From Shewanella sp. (GTDB taxonomy: Bacteria > Pseudomonadota > Gammaproteobacteria > Enterobacterales > Shewanellaceae): a stretch of 50,793 bases of DNA. This document shows, piece by piece, positions 1-8,269 of this stretch. The notes under the pieces are model-generated. The model worked only from the letters and a program-made list of their open reading frames with translations, was not told where the DNA came from and made no database searches. The stretch covers positions 1 through 50,793 of the forward strand of contig JAOIUG010000009.1 in the NCBI GenBank assembly GCA_028223395.1. The letters are read 5' to 3'. The number at the start of each line of letters is the position of its first letter. The first letter of the stretch is position 1. The position numbers and the translations under genes are program-made.

Positions 1-513
1 TTTGACGGTATCTATTTTACGTACCAGTGACAGCGTTACTCATTTTATCAAGCTGGCCTCTATTTATAGGTGTGCTGATAATATGCTTTAACGAATAAGC
101 ATGTACTTTAACGCGTTGACTTATCATTATTTCAATTGCTGCGCATTATACGGCAAACACGGCATGCTGAAAATAGCTGTCGATGGGGTGTATAGGCGCT
201 TTGTCGCGCTGAGTGAAGGCTTGGGTTAACGTGGCGTTATTGGGCTGCGTTATCGATTTGGCCTGTCGAGTTTAGTGCTATTGTTGGTAACACGATTGTT
301 GGTAACACGATTGTTAATAAGCGGCTAAGTCACTGACAGGTTGTTACGCTTATATCGCTCAATGGCTTTACTTTATGGCCTTGCTTAATGCTGATGCTCA
401 AGTACATCTGCAGTGTGTATGCGTCTAGTGCATCAATTCTATGCAAAATATGCACTTCATTCATGGTTGTTTATCGCTTATTATTTCTGCATTCGTTCAA
501 AGAGGAACTCGTC
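1..513. other. Intergenic region at window edge, no gene seen
   Basis: No convincing coding sequence was found in these 513 bases. They hold a small inverted repeat (ATGCTT / AAGCAT, about 83-102) and a perfect tandem pair of a 15-base unit at 281-310, described separately. The end nearest the gene presumably contains the promoter of the reductase that starts at 514, but I could not pick a clear -35/-10 pair. Confidence 0.6.
281..316. repeat. 15-bp tandem repeat, two copies plus a partial third
   Basis: The unit TTGTTGGTAACACGA occurs at 281-295 and again at 296-310, followed by a partial copy beginning TTGTTA. It lies about 200 bases upstream of the acuI-like gene, in non-coding sequence. 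It is most simply a slippage duplication; nothing shows that it is functional. Confidence 0.85.
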
Positions 514-1494
514 ATGTTTAACGCACTGGTATTAACTCAAGAAGAAAAGCTTACTCAGGCTAATGTTCGTCAGATTGCTGAGGCTGACTTACCGCAAGGC
601 AATGTATTAGTGGATGTTGCCTGCTCATCTTTGAATTATAAAGATGGTCTTGCGGTAACTGGAGTGGGCAAAATTATTCGTCATTTTCCTATGGTGCCAG
701 GGATAGATTTTGCCGGAACTGTATTGGAGTCTGCTGATGCACGTTACAAAGCGGGTGACACTGTTGTGCTAACCGGTTGGGGCGTGGGCGAGAACCATTG
801 GGGCGGACTGGCAGAAAGGGCGCGAGTAAACGCCGATTGGTTAGTGCCTATGCCTGAACACTGTGACGCTGAAAAAGCCATGCAAATTGGTACCGCAGGC
901 TTAACTGCCATGCTATGCGTACAAGCGCTGCAGCAAGCGGGGATCACACCCGATGCTGGTGATATTCTTGTTACCGGTGCCAGTGGTGGAGTGGGGAGTG
1001 TTGCGGTTACCTTGCTAGCGCAGTTAGGTTATCGCGTTGTGGCAAGTACGGGCCGAGTGGAACAAAATAGCTCACTTTTAATTCAACTCGGCGCCAGTGA
1101 GATTATCCCACGCAGTGAGCTTGAACTTGATGCTAGGCCACTTGAGAAGCAACGCTGGGCAGGTGTCATTGATACTGTTGGTAATAAGGTGTTGGCTACG
1201 GCATTGGCACAGATGCAGTATGGCGGCGCTGCAGCCATTTGTGGTCTCGCTGGCGGCTTTGCATTACCCACAACGGTTATGCCTTTTATCTTGCGTGGTG
1301 TACGCCTATTAGGCGTGGATTCTGTTTCGTGTCCGTTCGAAAAACGCCAAGCTGCGTGGCAAGATGTGCTGAGGTTGCTGCCTGCAAGCTATTTCGCTGA
1401 AGCGTGTGAGACCATTAAGCTTGAGCAAGTGCCTGAGTTTGCACAGCGGATCGTTAAGGGGCAAATTACAGGTCGGGTTCTGGTTAAGCTCTAA
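514..1494 (+). CDS. acuI: AcuI/YhdH-type NADPH-dependent acrylyl-CoA reductase
   Basis: This is a medium-chain dehydrogenase/reductase of the YhdH/AcuI quinone-oxidoreductase group, 326 residues, the usual family length. Family members reduce acryloyl-CoA to propionyl-CoA with NADPH in the cytoplasm, which detoxifies acrylate. The substrate-domain motif NYKDGLAVTG lies at residues 41-50 and the nucleotide-binding glycine motif GASGGVGSVA at about 155-164. The frame stays open 42 codons upstream to 388, but the ATG at 514 matches the family N-terminus and has AGAGGA at 501-506, so 514 is the better start. It stands alone and converges with the membrane hydroxylase gene. No DMSP lyase gene is adjacent, so the role in acrylate metabolism rests on the family alone. 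Confidence 0.85.
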   Translation: MFNALVLTQEEKLTQANVRQIAEADLPQGNVLVDVACSSLNYKDGLAVTGVGKIIRHFPMVPGIDFAGTVLESADARYKAGDTVVLTGWGVGENHWGGLAERARVNADWLVPMPEHCDAEKAMQIGTAGLTAMLCVQALQQAGITPDAGDILVTGASGGVGSVAVTLLAQLGYRVVASTGRVEQNSSLLIQLGASEIIPRSELELDARPLEKQRWAGVIDTVGNKVLATALAQMQYGGAAAICGLAGGFALPTTVMPFILRGVRLLGVDSVSCPFEKRQAAWQDVLRLLPASYFAEACETIKLEQVPEFAQRIVKGQITGRVLVKL

Positions 1495-1507
1495 TCGTGT
1501 GATCGAG

Positions 1508-1532
1508 CAAGCCCAGACAAAATCTGGGCTTG
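1508..1532 (+). terminator. Hairpin terminator after the acuI-like gene
   Basis: CAAGCCCAGA and TCTGGGCTTG form a perfect 10-bp stem with a 5-base loop, starting 14 bases after the stop codon of the reductase. The T-run after it is short (TTGTTAGT), so termination may be imperfect. Confidence 0.6.
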
Positions 1533-1614
1533 TTAGTATGGGTTTGAATAAATTAAATACGTTCAGCAGGCTTTATTTACATGCCTTAAAGCTCAAGTTT
1601 ATTTGTGGTGCTGC

Positions 1615-2790
1615 TCATTTTTTTGGTGTTGAATGACGCGCCGACCAACGCTGCCAGTTAGCATAAATGGGGTATAACGTCTGCCCTATAACGCTTCTTG
1701 GTAGCCTCACTGTAGTACCATAATGAGCGGGCCAATGCTTTTCAGGTAAGTGGTATGTGCCAAACATACGATCAAATATGACAGTATGAGCGGAATAGTT
1801 AGTATCAATGGCTGGCTTTTCTGAACTGTGATGCCAATGATGAAACTGCGGAGTGACCAGTACATATTTTAAAGGGCCAAATGGAATGGCTAAATTACAA
1901 TGAATAAGTACAGCTTGAAGTGCTGCGAAAGTCACGTATATATTCAGCGCAACAGGATCAGCCCCAAGTAAATACAGCGGAACCATTACCATTGCTCGCT
2001 CAGAAAATACCTGAATAAAATGCCCTCTAGATCCTGCTAACCAATCTAAATTCTCAATTGAATGGTGTACGGCATGGATTGGCCATAATAGCTTAACCTC
2101 ATGGTATAACCTATGTTCCCAATAAAGTACAAAATCTGCACATAACAGAATAACCGCGACTTGCAAAATAATAGAAGATGATTGAATCGTGTGTTGCAAT
2201 TGCGGGCTGATCGCCCAGCTAAAATGGCTTGCATGATTATTGGCAAAGATAAGAATGGCCGAAATAGCTAAATGATTAAAGCAGAAATAAAATAAGTCGA
2301 CATTCCATTCTGGGCGCATAATAAGTTGTTCGCGGTATTTGGGAAACAGCTTTTCAAGTAGCATAAACACGACAGCTGAGGCTAAAAACGCGAGAATAAG
2401 CCAGTCAACACCTAACGATAACGCGCGTGGCTCAACAGCTCCAACAGGCACTTTGTAACCCCCTAGCGCAAATGCCGCTAAGGTCAATAAAATCCCAATA
2501 ATGCCTAAGCGACAGTTGCTTGCTTTATTTACAATAAAAGTGAGTAAACCGAAAAACAATGAAAAGTACATGCCGTATTTTAATACTTCTTGTAGCTGTG
2601 AGGCGTCGTAGACTTGGCGAAGTTCTGTGGTGGTTAAGTAAGAGGGGTACAAGTAAGCAATAACAGCTAGTAGGCTTAATAATCCTAGCGTTACCGATAA
2701 GTAACCACTTATGCGTCCTTCACCTAATCGGAATTCTTTTGTGGGGTCCTTTTTTATATCTCGAGCTTTGTATTGAAACGGAGCGGTCAT
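1615..2790 (-). CDS. Sterol desaturase / fatty acid hydroxylase family membrane protein
   Basis: This is a 391-residue integral membrane protein of the fatty acid hydroxylase superfamily, whose members use a di-iron centre and O2 to hydroxylate or desaturate lipids. The histidine clusters are visible: H226-x3-H230, H239-x2-HH (242-243) and HH317-318 / HH320-321, with further histidines at 257 and 297. About two hundred N-terminal residues hold several hydrophobic segments (about 30-50, 72-87, 95-112, 127-147), longer than in minimal family members. A GGGAG lies about 11 bases before the ATG. It is separated by about 200 bases from the flavoenzyme gene on the same strand, so co-transcription is possible but not shown. 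The substrate is unknown. Confidence 0.8.
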   Translation of the reverse strand: MTAPFQYKARDIKKDPTKEFRLGEGRISGYLSVTLGLLSLLAVIAYLYPSYLTTTELRQVYDASQLQEVLKYGMYFSLFFGLLTFIVNKASNCRLGIIGILLTLAAFALGGYKVPVGAVEPRALSLGVDWLILAFLASAVVFMLLEKLFPKYREQLIMRPEWNVDLFYFCFNHLAISAILIFANNHASHFSWAISPQLQHTIQSSSIILQVAVILLCADFVLYWEHRLYHEVKLLWPIHAVHHSIENLDWLAGSRGHFIQVFSERAMVMVPLYLLGADPVALNIYVTFAALQAVLIHCNLAIPFGPLKYVLVTPQFHHWHHSSEKPAIDTNYSAHTVIFDRMFGTYHLPEKHWPAHYGTTVRLPRSVIGQTLYPIYANWQRWSARHSTPKK

Positions 2791-2934
2791 AATATTGTGG
2801 CTCCCTATTTGAGAGCAATCCTTGCTTAATTAATAGTTCCAGAAACCTAACGTAGTCTGAGCTAAATAACAAGGCGGTTAAAAAGCATCCGTTTAGTAAA
2901 AACTTATAATAATGAATATAGGGAGTGATGTGTT

Positions 2935-2970
2935 CGAGCCTTCAGTGAATCGTCATCAAGTGAAGGCTCG
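2935..2970 (-). terminator. Stem-loop downstream of the flavoenzyme gene
   Basis: CGAGCCTTCA (2935-2944) and TGAAGGCTCG (2961-2970) are perfect inverted repeats with a 16-base loop, 24 bases past the stop codon of the minus-strand flavoenzyme gene. There is no T-run, so it may be a 3'-end stabiliser or a weak terminator rather than a classic intrinsic terminator. Confidence 0.45.
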
Positions 2971-2994
2971 AGTTGTGGTTAAAGCATGATTAGC

Positions 2995-4668
2995 TTATGG
3001 GTTATAACGCCCTGGCGCTAAAATATTGTGCGGATCCATTACGTGTTTAATTTTACTGACAAGTGACCAATGAGGACTTTGTGGGTCAAGGCGCGTATTT
3101 TGCTGTTCAATGTTTAGCCGATAAGGCACAAAGCCGAGCTGACAACCCGTCGTAAACAGCTCATCCAAACAGGCTTTTGCGGCTTTAACGGCAGTGCTAT
3201 CACTACGATCAAACAGCAATGGCACGGTACTATCAATGCAATCATGCTGTAAGGCTGTCATCGTGATCAAAGGCTCTATATTATGCTTTAGGCAAATACT
3301 ACGGACCATGCTGACAAACTCTCTTACTTTTTCTTGAGTAATAGGCACTAATGGCGCATACCAAAGTAAACCACAATTATCTTTTGCAGGGTTTAATCCT
3401 TCAGATGCAGGCTGGGTACGGTTACGCCAATATGCCAGAGGCAAGGCAACTTCATTGGGCACCCCGCGCATGATTTGTGTGCTTTTTTGTAATGTCGCTA
3501 ACTGACGCCGAGGATTTGTGAGCACGTTAGCAGGTAAATAGGCGAATAACTTGCTTGCCAGTAACACAGCCTTGGCAGAAATGAACAACGAGCGCTCAAT
3601 GCAAGCCTTGCCCTTTAGCTGACGCTTAATTTCTTTTTTAACCGCTTTAACCACTTTTGCGTTGCCATATAAGCTGCCCATGCAGGTCCATTGGCTCACC
3701 CGATATTGCTGCTTTAAGCGTTCAAGAGTGGTCTCTACACACAGTGATAATTCATCTGCGCTCGGCACCATCATAGACAACATTCTGCGAGAATCCATAA
3801 TGTTGATGGAGCCGACTATCCCAGAGAACTCCTTTAGCACTTGCCGTACTATGGGTAAAACTAATTCTAAGTCAGTCTCTTTAGCGCAAAACAGGTAAAA
3901 TGACTCAACAACAGCAGGCAAGTGTGCCAATTTGAGGCTTAAATTGGTGACAACCCCTAAGTTGCTTTGAGTAAATAGCCCATCTAAATAGGGGCCAAGT
4001 CCCCATTTATACGTCGTATCAACCACGCCTTGTGCTGTTGTGTCTAGTGATGCAATGGCAGATTGATACAAGGAGCCATCTGACAACACCGCTGTTAAGG
4101 ATGTCACTGCGCCAAAATGATCAGCATGAGGAGTAATACCGTAGCCTCGCTCCAAGGCATTACCGACAATACTGCAGGTAGGGCCAGCTCCGGTTACTGG
4201 CACCATTAGTTCAACATTAGTGCTATCTAAATAATCTCTTAGATCTTGCTGAGTAACACCGGGTTGTAACCGGGCGATCCCAAGCTCAACATTGAGTTCA
4301 ATGCGCTTTAATAAGGAAAGATCTAAAATAAAGCAGCGCAGAGTCGCCGCCGCAGGTGCTGATGAACCATAACCCCAATTTTGGCCTGTACTAATGGTAT
4401 AAAGCGGGATTTTATAGTGATTGGCGAGCCTGATAATATGGCGAATGTTACTCACCTCTGTTTGCTCACCTTCGCTGCCAAGCACCGGTTTGACGACAAA
4501 TGCACCTGCTAACTCACGCTCAACAGCAATAGTATTTGCGCCATAAAAAGCATGCGCCTGCTCTGGCATGTAGCAGTGCACTTGAGCTTGAGTACACAAT
4601 GAAACCGCTTCTATCATAGCCTGATAATCGGTTTGTTTTTTATGGGCAGGAATAGGATTATTGTCCAT
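2995..4668 (-). CDS. VAO/PCMH-type FAD-binding oxidoreductase
   Basis: This 557-residue flavoprotein belongs to the vanillyl-alcohol oxidase / p-cresol methylhydroxylase family, which oxidises para-substituted phenols such as 4-cresol, vanillyl alcohol or eugenol. The FAD pyrophosphate-binding segment is ISTGQNWGYGS (residues 92-102), followed by GAGPTCSIVGNALERG (160-175). The C-terminal cap has NPAKDNCGLLWYAPL (426-440) and ends with the family signature DPHNILAPGRYN. Length and layout match the family. A strong GGAGGGGG sits 8 bases before the ATG. The upstream unknown gene ends 2 bases before this start, so the two are almost certainly translated from one transcript. No cytochrome c subunit is nearby, so an O2-using oxidase or an unlinked acceptor is more likely than a PCMH-type complex. 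The real substrate is unknown. Confidence 0.8.
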   Translation of the reverse strand: MDNNPIPAHKKQTDYQAMIEAVSLCTQAQVHCYMPEQAHAFYGANTIAVERELAGAFVVKPVLGSEGEQTEVSNIRHIIRLANHYKIPLYTISTGQNWGYGSSAPAAATLRCFILDLSLLKRIELNVELGIARLQPGVTQQDLRDYLDSTNVELMVPVTGAGPTCSIVGNALERGYGITPHADHFGAVTSLTAVLSDGSLYQSAIASLDTTAQGVVDTTYKWGLGPYLDGLFTQSNLGVVTNLSLKLAHLPAVVESFYLFCAKETDLELVLPIVRQVLKEFSGIVGSINIMDSRRMLSMMVPSADELSLCVETTLERLKQQYRVSQWTCMGSLYGNAKVVKAVKKEIKRQLKGKACIERSLFISAKAVLLASKLFAYLPANVLTNPRRQLATLQKSTQIMRGVPNEVALPLAYWRNRTQPASEGLNPAKDNCGLLWYAPLVPITQEKVREFVSMVRSICLKHNIEPLITMTALQHDCIDSTVPLLFDRSDSTAVKAAKACLDELFTTGCQLGFVPYRLNIEQQNTRLDPQSPHWSLVSKIKHVMDPHNILAPGRYNP

Positions 4669-4670
4669 GT

Positions 4671-5579
4671 TTATTCCCCCTCCAGTGACATTAACTCAAC
4701 CGTGCTACTTATTTGTGAGGGGACTAAGCTCTGTAGCAACTTAATTAAACCTACATCGTGCATTCCTCTTGGGTCGTGATTACTTTTTTCATAAAGGTGA
4801 CGCATAAACCAAGCTTCAAATTTAAGCTCCCCTGTAATTGCAGCTCCGTTAGAGTCACCTAAGTTTCGACAAAAATTATGTATTTTAGCTCTTAATGATT
4901 TCCCTTTAGTTGGTTTGAGCGCATAGTTATTATGTTTCATAAAAGAGTTAACCAAAATACCGTCTTCTCTAATGGGTTCATTGATTAACTGCTCAAACGC
5001 ACTATAGCGGCTTCTAACAGATTCAGTGATAGGTAATCCATCTAAGCCTGGATACATGTTAGAGCCAATTTTATAAAGAGATTGCGCGACGACAGGATTT
5101 AAAGTTCGGGTGATAAAAGGCAATGGTTTACCTAAATGCTCACTGTTGTTCCAATAAGACAAAACGCCTCTAATAATCTGTTTGGCACAAAGTCTCGCGT
5201 ATAAGTCAGCTTTATTTTCTACCGTTGGCGAAATCATGCATGCTTTAAATACGTAAACTTGTTCACCATGTGACGTATAAATATAAGTGCCAGAAGCATA
5301 GGCACAAAGAATGTTGTTTTTAAAAACTAACCAAAGATGCTCAGAGTTAATTGAAGAGTGATAAACCTGACTTTTTGAAAATTTACCGCGTATTAACTCT
5401 TGTCGGTGTACATCATTTTTACTGTATATATTGAGTAGTAAGGCTTGTATGTCACTAACAATATGTTTATTTTTTTTATCATCTTTAGTTGAAGGGTTGT
5501 TGATCTCTTCTACGTTATATTCACCAATCTTAGATAATCTCTCTCCATAATACCCAAGATCTCTTTTATTTCTTTCCAT
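4671..5579 (-). CDS. Unknown protein, possible GNAT-like fold, paired with the flavoenzyme
   Basis: I do not recognise this 302-residue protein. A central block around residues 90-190 has the feel of an N-acyltransferase (GNAT) fold: LWLVFKNNILCAYASG, then a helix-rich stretch, then PFITRTLNPVVAQSLYKIG, which resembles the late GNAT strand-helix with its RTxNP turn. This is weak pattern evidence. There is no signal peptide, membrane segment or CxxCH haem motif, so it is not a cytochrome partner. An in-frame ATG lies 6 codons upstream (5597), but 5579 has GGAAAGG at proper spacing. The gene is visibly richer in A and T than its neighbours, which may mark transfer. It overlaps the context of the flavoenzyme, starting 2 bases after it ends, so a shared pathway is likely. 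Confidence 0.6.
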   Translation of the reverse strand: MERNKRDLGYYGERLSKIGEYNVEEINNPSTKDDKKNKHIVSDIQALLLNIYSKNDVHRQELIRGKFSKSQVYHSSINSEHLWLVFKNNILCAYASGTYIYTSHGEQVYVFKACMISPTVENKADLYARLCAKQIIRGVLSYWNNSEHLGKPLPFITRTLNPVVAQSLYKIGSNMYPGLDGLPITESVRSRYSAFEQLINEPIREDGILVNSFMKHNNYALKPTKGKSLRAKIHNFCRNLGDSNGAAITGELKFEAWFMRHLYEKSNHDPRGMHDVGLIKLLQSLVPSQISSTVELMSLEGE

Positions 5580-5930
5580 GTTTATATACCTTTCCATTAT
5601 TAACGAGTGTTGCCTTATTGCGCTGCTAAATACATCTGAAAATAAATGCTGATCAGCTTATTCGGCTATTTATGAACAACAATTTAATCCGTATGATTTG
5701 TTGCCATTACTCATAATAATTAGAGAGTTAATTTTACAATAAAAGAGGAGGTAGCTTATTTGTGTGATACTTTTATCTGTTGGGAGTACACTATAAGTAT
5801 GGCCATTTTAGGCGCGCTATAGCTCTAAAGTATTTTCTTTAACAGCCATAAAAAGCCTTGTGTGTTGTCAGTTTTTTTAGATGAGTGAAGCCGCTAATAA
5901 AGCGATGACCGCGTTTACGGTTTGGTGTCG

Positions 5931-6007
5931 TTCTGAATTTTTAGTTCTGGATTCTGAGCTTTGGACTTTGGACTTTGGATTTTGGGTTTTGAGCTTTGAG
6001 CTTTGAA
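5931..6007. repeat. Tandem heptanucleotide array, 11 degenerate copies
   Basis: Exactly 77 bases divide into eleven 7-mers without a gap: TTCTGAA, TTTTTAG, TTCTGGA, TTCTGAG, CTTTGGA (three times), TTTTGGG, TTTTGAG, CTTTGAG, CTTTGAA. The consensus is YTYTGRR. The centre is nearly perfect and the edges are diverged, as expected of an old array growing by slippage. It lies in non-coding sequence and no ORF reads through it. On one strand it is strongly T/G-biased. Confidence 0.85.
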
Positions 6008-6052
6008 ATCTGTGCACGCGACGATTATCTTGCTAGCTTGGCGTTATGCGGG

Positions 6053-6078
6053 TTAATTAAAGTACAGTTTAATTAAAG
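6053..6078. repeat. Direct repeat TTAATTAAAG, 16-base period
   Basis: TTAATTAAAG occurs at 6053-6062 and 6069-6078, separated by TACAGT. Each copy contains the palindrome TTAATTAA. It lies about 330 bases upstream of the M24 peptidase start. It could be a regulator site or chance in an AT-rich region. Confidence 0.6.
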
Positions 6079-6402
6079 AGGGAGAGGTGATAAAAACGGG
6101 TATTAATATTAACGTGACAGGCTCATATTGCACGATGCTGCGCCCAGATGGTATGGCGAGTATCACGCTATTGAGCGTGTCGCTGTCGTGATGATTTTGC
6201 TCATTGATGATGTATTAAGTGAAATAGGCGTGAGTTTTTGCATACTTTATGCTAAAAGAGGCGAGTATTTTCACACATATGTCCCATGCCAGTGCTGCTT
6301 AATGAATATGATAAAAAAGCATTTGGTATGAGCCCGCTACAAGCGCTGTATATTGCGCGCTGTGGCGACTTTAGGATCACTTTTAAGGGATGGATAAATA
6401 AG

Positions 6403-7620
6403 ATGACAATAGGCGTAGGCGGCTCGACCGCAGAACAAGAACTAGCAAAACTTGCAGATATGACTTCAGGCGCAGAGCCGGTGACTCACGCAGAGTATGA
6501 AGCGCGTATTGCCAAAGCGCAGTCGATCATGAAAACAGAAGGTATTGCGGCGATTTATGTTAATGCTGGCACTAATTTATACTACTTTACTGGCACACGT
6601 TGGTATGCCAGCGAGCGTATGGTCGGTGCAATTATTCCTGCCAATGGCGCCGTTGAGTACATTGCACCTGCATTCGAGGTCGATACACTTAACGACTATA
6701 TGACCATCAAAGGTAACGTGAATACTTGGCATGAGGACGAAAGCCCTTATGCACTATTTGGTGATGTTCTGGCTAAAATGGGCATTAATACAGGTGATAT
6801 TGGTATTGATGAGTCTGCTGCTTTCTTTATTTTTGATGGTGTTCGTCAAGCGCATCCACAGTTTAACTATGTCAATGCCAAGCCTGCAACGGCGGGTTGT
6901 CGCATGATTAAATCTGCCGCAGAGTTGAGCTTATTACAACGTGCAAAAGACATGACGTTAGAAGTGCACAAGGCAGCCGCGCGTATTTTGCGAGTCGGGA
7001 TCAGTACCGCTGAAGTTGAAGCTTTTATTAATGACGCTCATATTAAAGTTGGGATCCCTGCAGGCTCTTATTTCTGTATTGTGTTGTTTGGCGAAGACAG
7101 CGCATACCCTCATGGCGTTAAATCACCAAAAACATTGGAAATTAATGACACTGTACTGATAGACACAGGCTGTCAGTTATTTGGTTATAACTCAGATATT
7201 ACCCGCACTTATGTTTATGGTGAGCCAAGTGCGCGTCAGCGTGAATTGTGGCAATGTGAGCAAGACGCACAGTTTGCAGCTTTTGAGGCTGCGCAATTAG
7301 GCGCAAGTTGTGCCAGTGTTGACCGTGCTGCGCGTGATGTACTTGAAAGCAAAGGATTTGGCCCAGGCTACGACGTACCAGGTTTACCCCATCGTACAGG
7401 CCACGGTATTGGTTTAGATATTCATGAATGGCCGTATTTAGTGCTAAACGATCAGACTCCGTTGACTGCTGGTATGTGTTTTAGTAATGAGCCAATGCTA
7501 TGTGTGCCGGGTGAGTTTGGTGTTCGTCATGAAGATCACTTCTACATGACAGAGCAAGGCCCTGTTTGGTTTACTCAGCCAGCGCACTCTATCGATGATC
7601 CATTTGGTTATGAAGCGTAG
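6403..7620 (+). CDS. M24 family metallopeptidase (Xaa-Pro dipeptidase/aminopeptidase-like)
   Basis: This 405-residue cytoplasmic 'pita-bread' metallopeptidase probably cleaves peptides with proline in the second position. It has an N-terminal creatinase-like domain (about 30-170) and a C-terminal M24 domain (about 175-400). All five metal ligands are present in canonical spacing: D254 and D265 (DTG...NSD), H334 (RTGHG), E363 (SNEP) and E377 (RHED). The frame is open back to 6286, but the ATG at 6403 has AAGGGAT at 6385-6391 and fits the family N-terminus. I considered the DMSP lyase DddP, a member of the same fold, and rejected it (see below). It is monocistronic and followed by a strong terminator. 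Confidence 0.8.
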   Translation: MTIGVGGSTAEQELAKLADMTSGAEPVTHAEYEARIAKAQSIMKTEGIAAIYVNAGTNLYYFTGTRWYASERMVGAIIPANGAVEYIAPAFEVDTLNDYMTIKGNVNTWHEDESPYALFGDVLAKMGINTGDIGIDESAAFFIFDGVRQAHPQFNYVNAKPATAGCRMIKSAAELSLLQRAKDMTLEVHKAAARILRVGISTAEVEAFINDAHIKVGIPAGSYFCIVLFGEDSAYPHGVKSPKTLEINDTVLIDTGCQLFGYNSDITRTYVYGEPSARQRELWQCEQDAQFAAFEAAQLGASCASVDRAARDVLESKGFGPGYDVPGLPHRTGHGIGLDIHEWPYLVLNDQTPLTAGMCFSNEPMLCVPGEFGVRHEDHFYMTEQGPVWFTQPAHSIDDPFGYEA

Positions 7621-7643
7621 CGTTTACCCACTCATATGATCTA

Positions 7644-7675
7644 AAAAGCCCGAATGGATAACCGTTCGGGCTTTT
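7644..7675. terminator. Bidirectional intrinsic terminator
   Basis: AAAAGCCCGAA (7644-7654) and TTCGGGCTTTT (7665-7675) form an 11-bp perfect stem with flanking A and T runs. It sits between the convergent M24 peptidase and FKBP genes and can terminate both. Confidence 0.9.
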
Positions 7676-7692
7676 GTGTTAAAGCGGTATGA

Positions 7693-8163
7693 TTAATCGA
7701 TATTGATAAGCTCAACATCAAAAATAAGCGTGGAACCAGCCGTTATTTTACCTGCGCTGCGGTTGCCATAGGCCAGTGTACTGGGAATGAAAAAACGCGT
7801 TTTCTCACCGACAACCATCAATTGTACACCTTCTGTCCAACCTTTAATCACGCGATTTAATGGAAAAGCAATGGGTTCACCGCGCTCAACCGAGCTATCA
7901 AATACGGTGCCGTCAATTAAAGTGCCATGGTAATGGACTGTAACCGTATCACTTGCCTTGGGATGGACAGTACCATCGCCCGCCGTCAATACTTGGTATT
8001 GTAGCCCTGATGCGGTGGTCGTTACGCCTTCTTTTAATTTATTTTCGGCCAAGAAGGCATTACCGAGCTCAATATTCTTTTTGGCCGCTTTTTGATTCTG
8101 ACTTGAAGTAAAGAAGTAAAAAATTACACAGGCGATCACAACGACCGCTAACATCATTTTCAT
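7693..8163 (-). CDS. FKBP-type peptidyl-prolyl cis-trans isomerase, membrane-anchored
   Basis: This is a 156-residue protein with one N-terminal hydrophobic segment (about residues 3-20) followed by a short linker and a complete FKBP domain (about 52-156). Family members catalyse proline isomerisation during protein folding. Domain landmarks are VTVHYHGTLIDGTVFDSS, the VIKGWTEGVQ loop and IPSTLAYG, which carry the usual active-site aromatic and Asp positions. The hydrophobic segment has no clear cleavage site or lipobox, so I infer an inner-membrane anchor with the FKBP domain in the periplasm. The long FkpA/Mip dimerisation domain is missing, so it is a minimal FKBP rather than FkpA. Confidence 0.85.
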   Translation of the reverse strand: MKMMLAVVVIACVIFYFFTSSQNQKAAKKNIELGNAFLAENKLKEGVTTTASGLQYQVLTAGDGTVHPKASDTVTVHYHGTLIDGTVFDSSVERGEPIAFPLNRVIKGWTEGVQLMVVGEKTRFFIPSTLAYGNRSAGKITAGSTLIFDVELINID

Positions 8164-8269
8164 TATGGTGTCATTTAATTAATAGAACGATGGCGTCATC
8201 ATATCGAATTGGTACTTGCAGGTAAATTAGCGTTGATTTATTACATTGGCTTAATCTGTTTAAATCGCG

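Larger units (their letters stand above)
5580..6402. other. Long gene-free region between the unknown gene and the M24 peptidase
   Basis: About 820 bases contain no ORF I would defend. The left part (5600-5860) is AT-rich and probably holds the promoter of the unknown gene / flavoenzyme pair. The middle holds the heptamer array at 5931-6007. The right part holds two copies of TTAATTAAAG and then sequence that is open in the M24 frame back to 6286 but does not look like the peptidase N-terminus. Confidence 0.6.

Noticed and set aside
388..513. N-terminal extension of the acuI-like gene
   Set aside because: The 42 extra codons do not match the family and the ATG at 514 has its own ribosome-binding site.
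2995..4668. Flavoprotein subunit of a p-cresol methylhydroxylase complex
   Set aside because: No cytochrome c subunit is encoded nearby; the adjacent gene has no CxxCH motif.
5931..6007. CRISPR array
   Set aside because: The units are 7 bases with no spacers; it is a simple tandem repeat.
6128..6331. 67-codon plus-strand ORF
   Set aside because: No ribosome-binding site or protein-like pattern; it overlaps the region upstream of the peptidase in another frame.
6403..7620. M24 protein as DMSP lyase DddP, since an acuI-like gene lies in the window
   Set aside because: The metal-ligand set has the normal peptidase form (DTG and D eleven residues on), not the DTD-type pattern I recall for DddP, and acuI is 5 kb away in another transcription unit.
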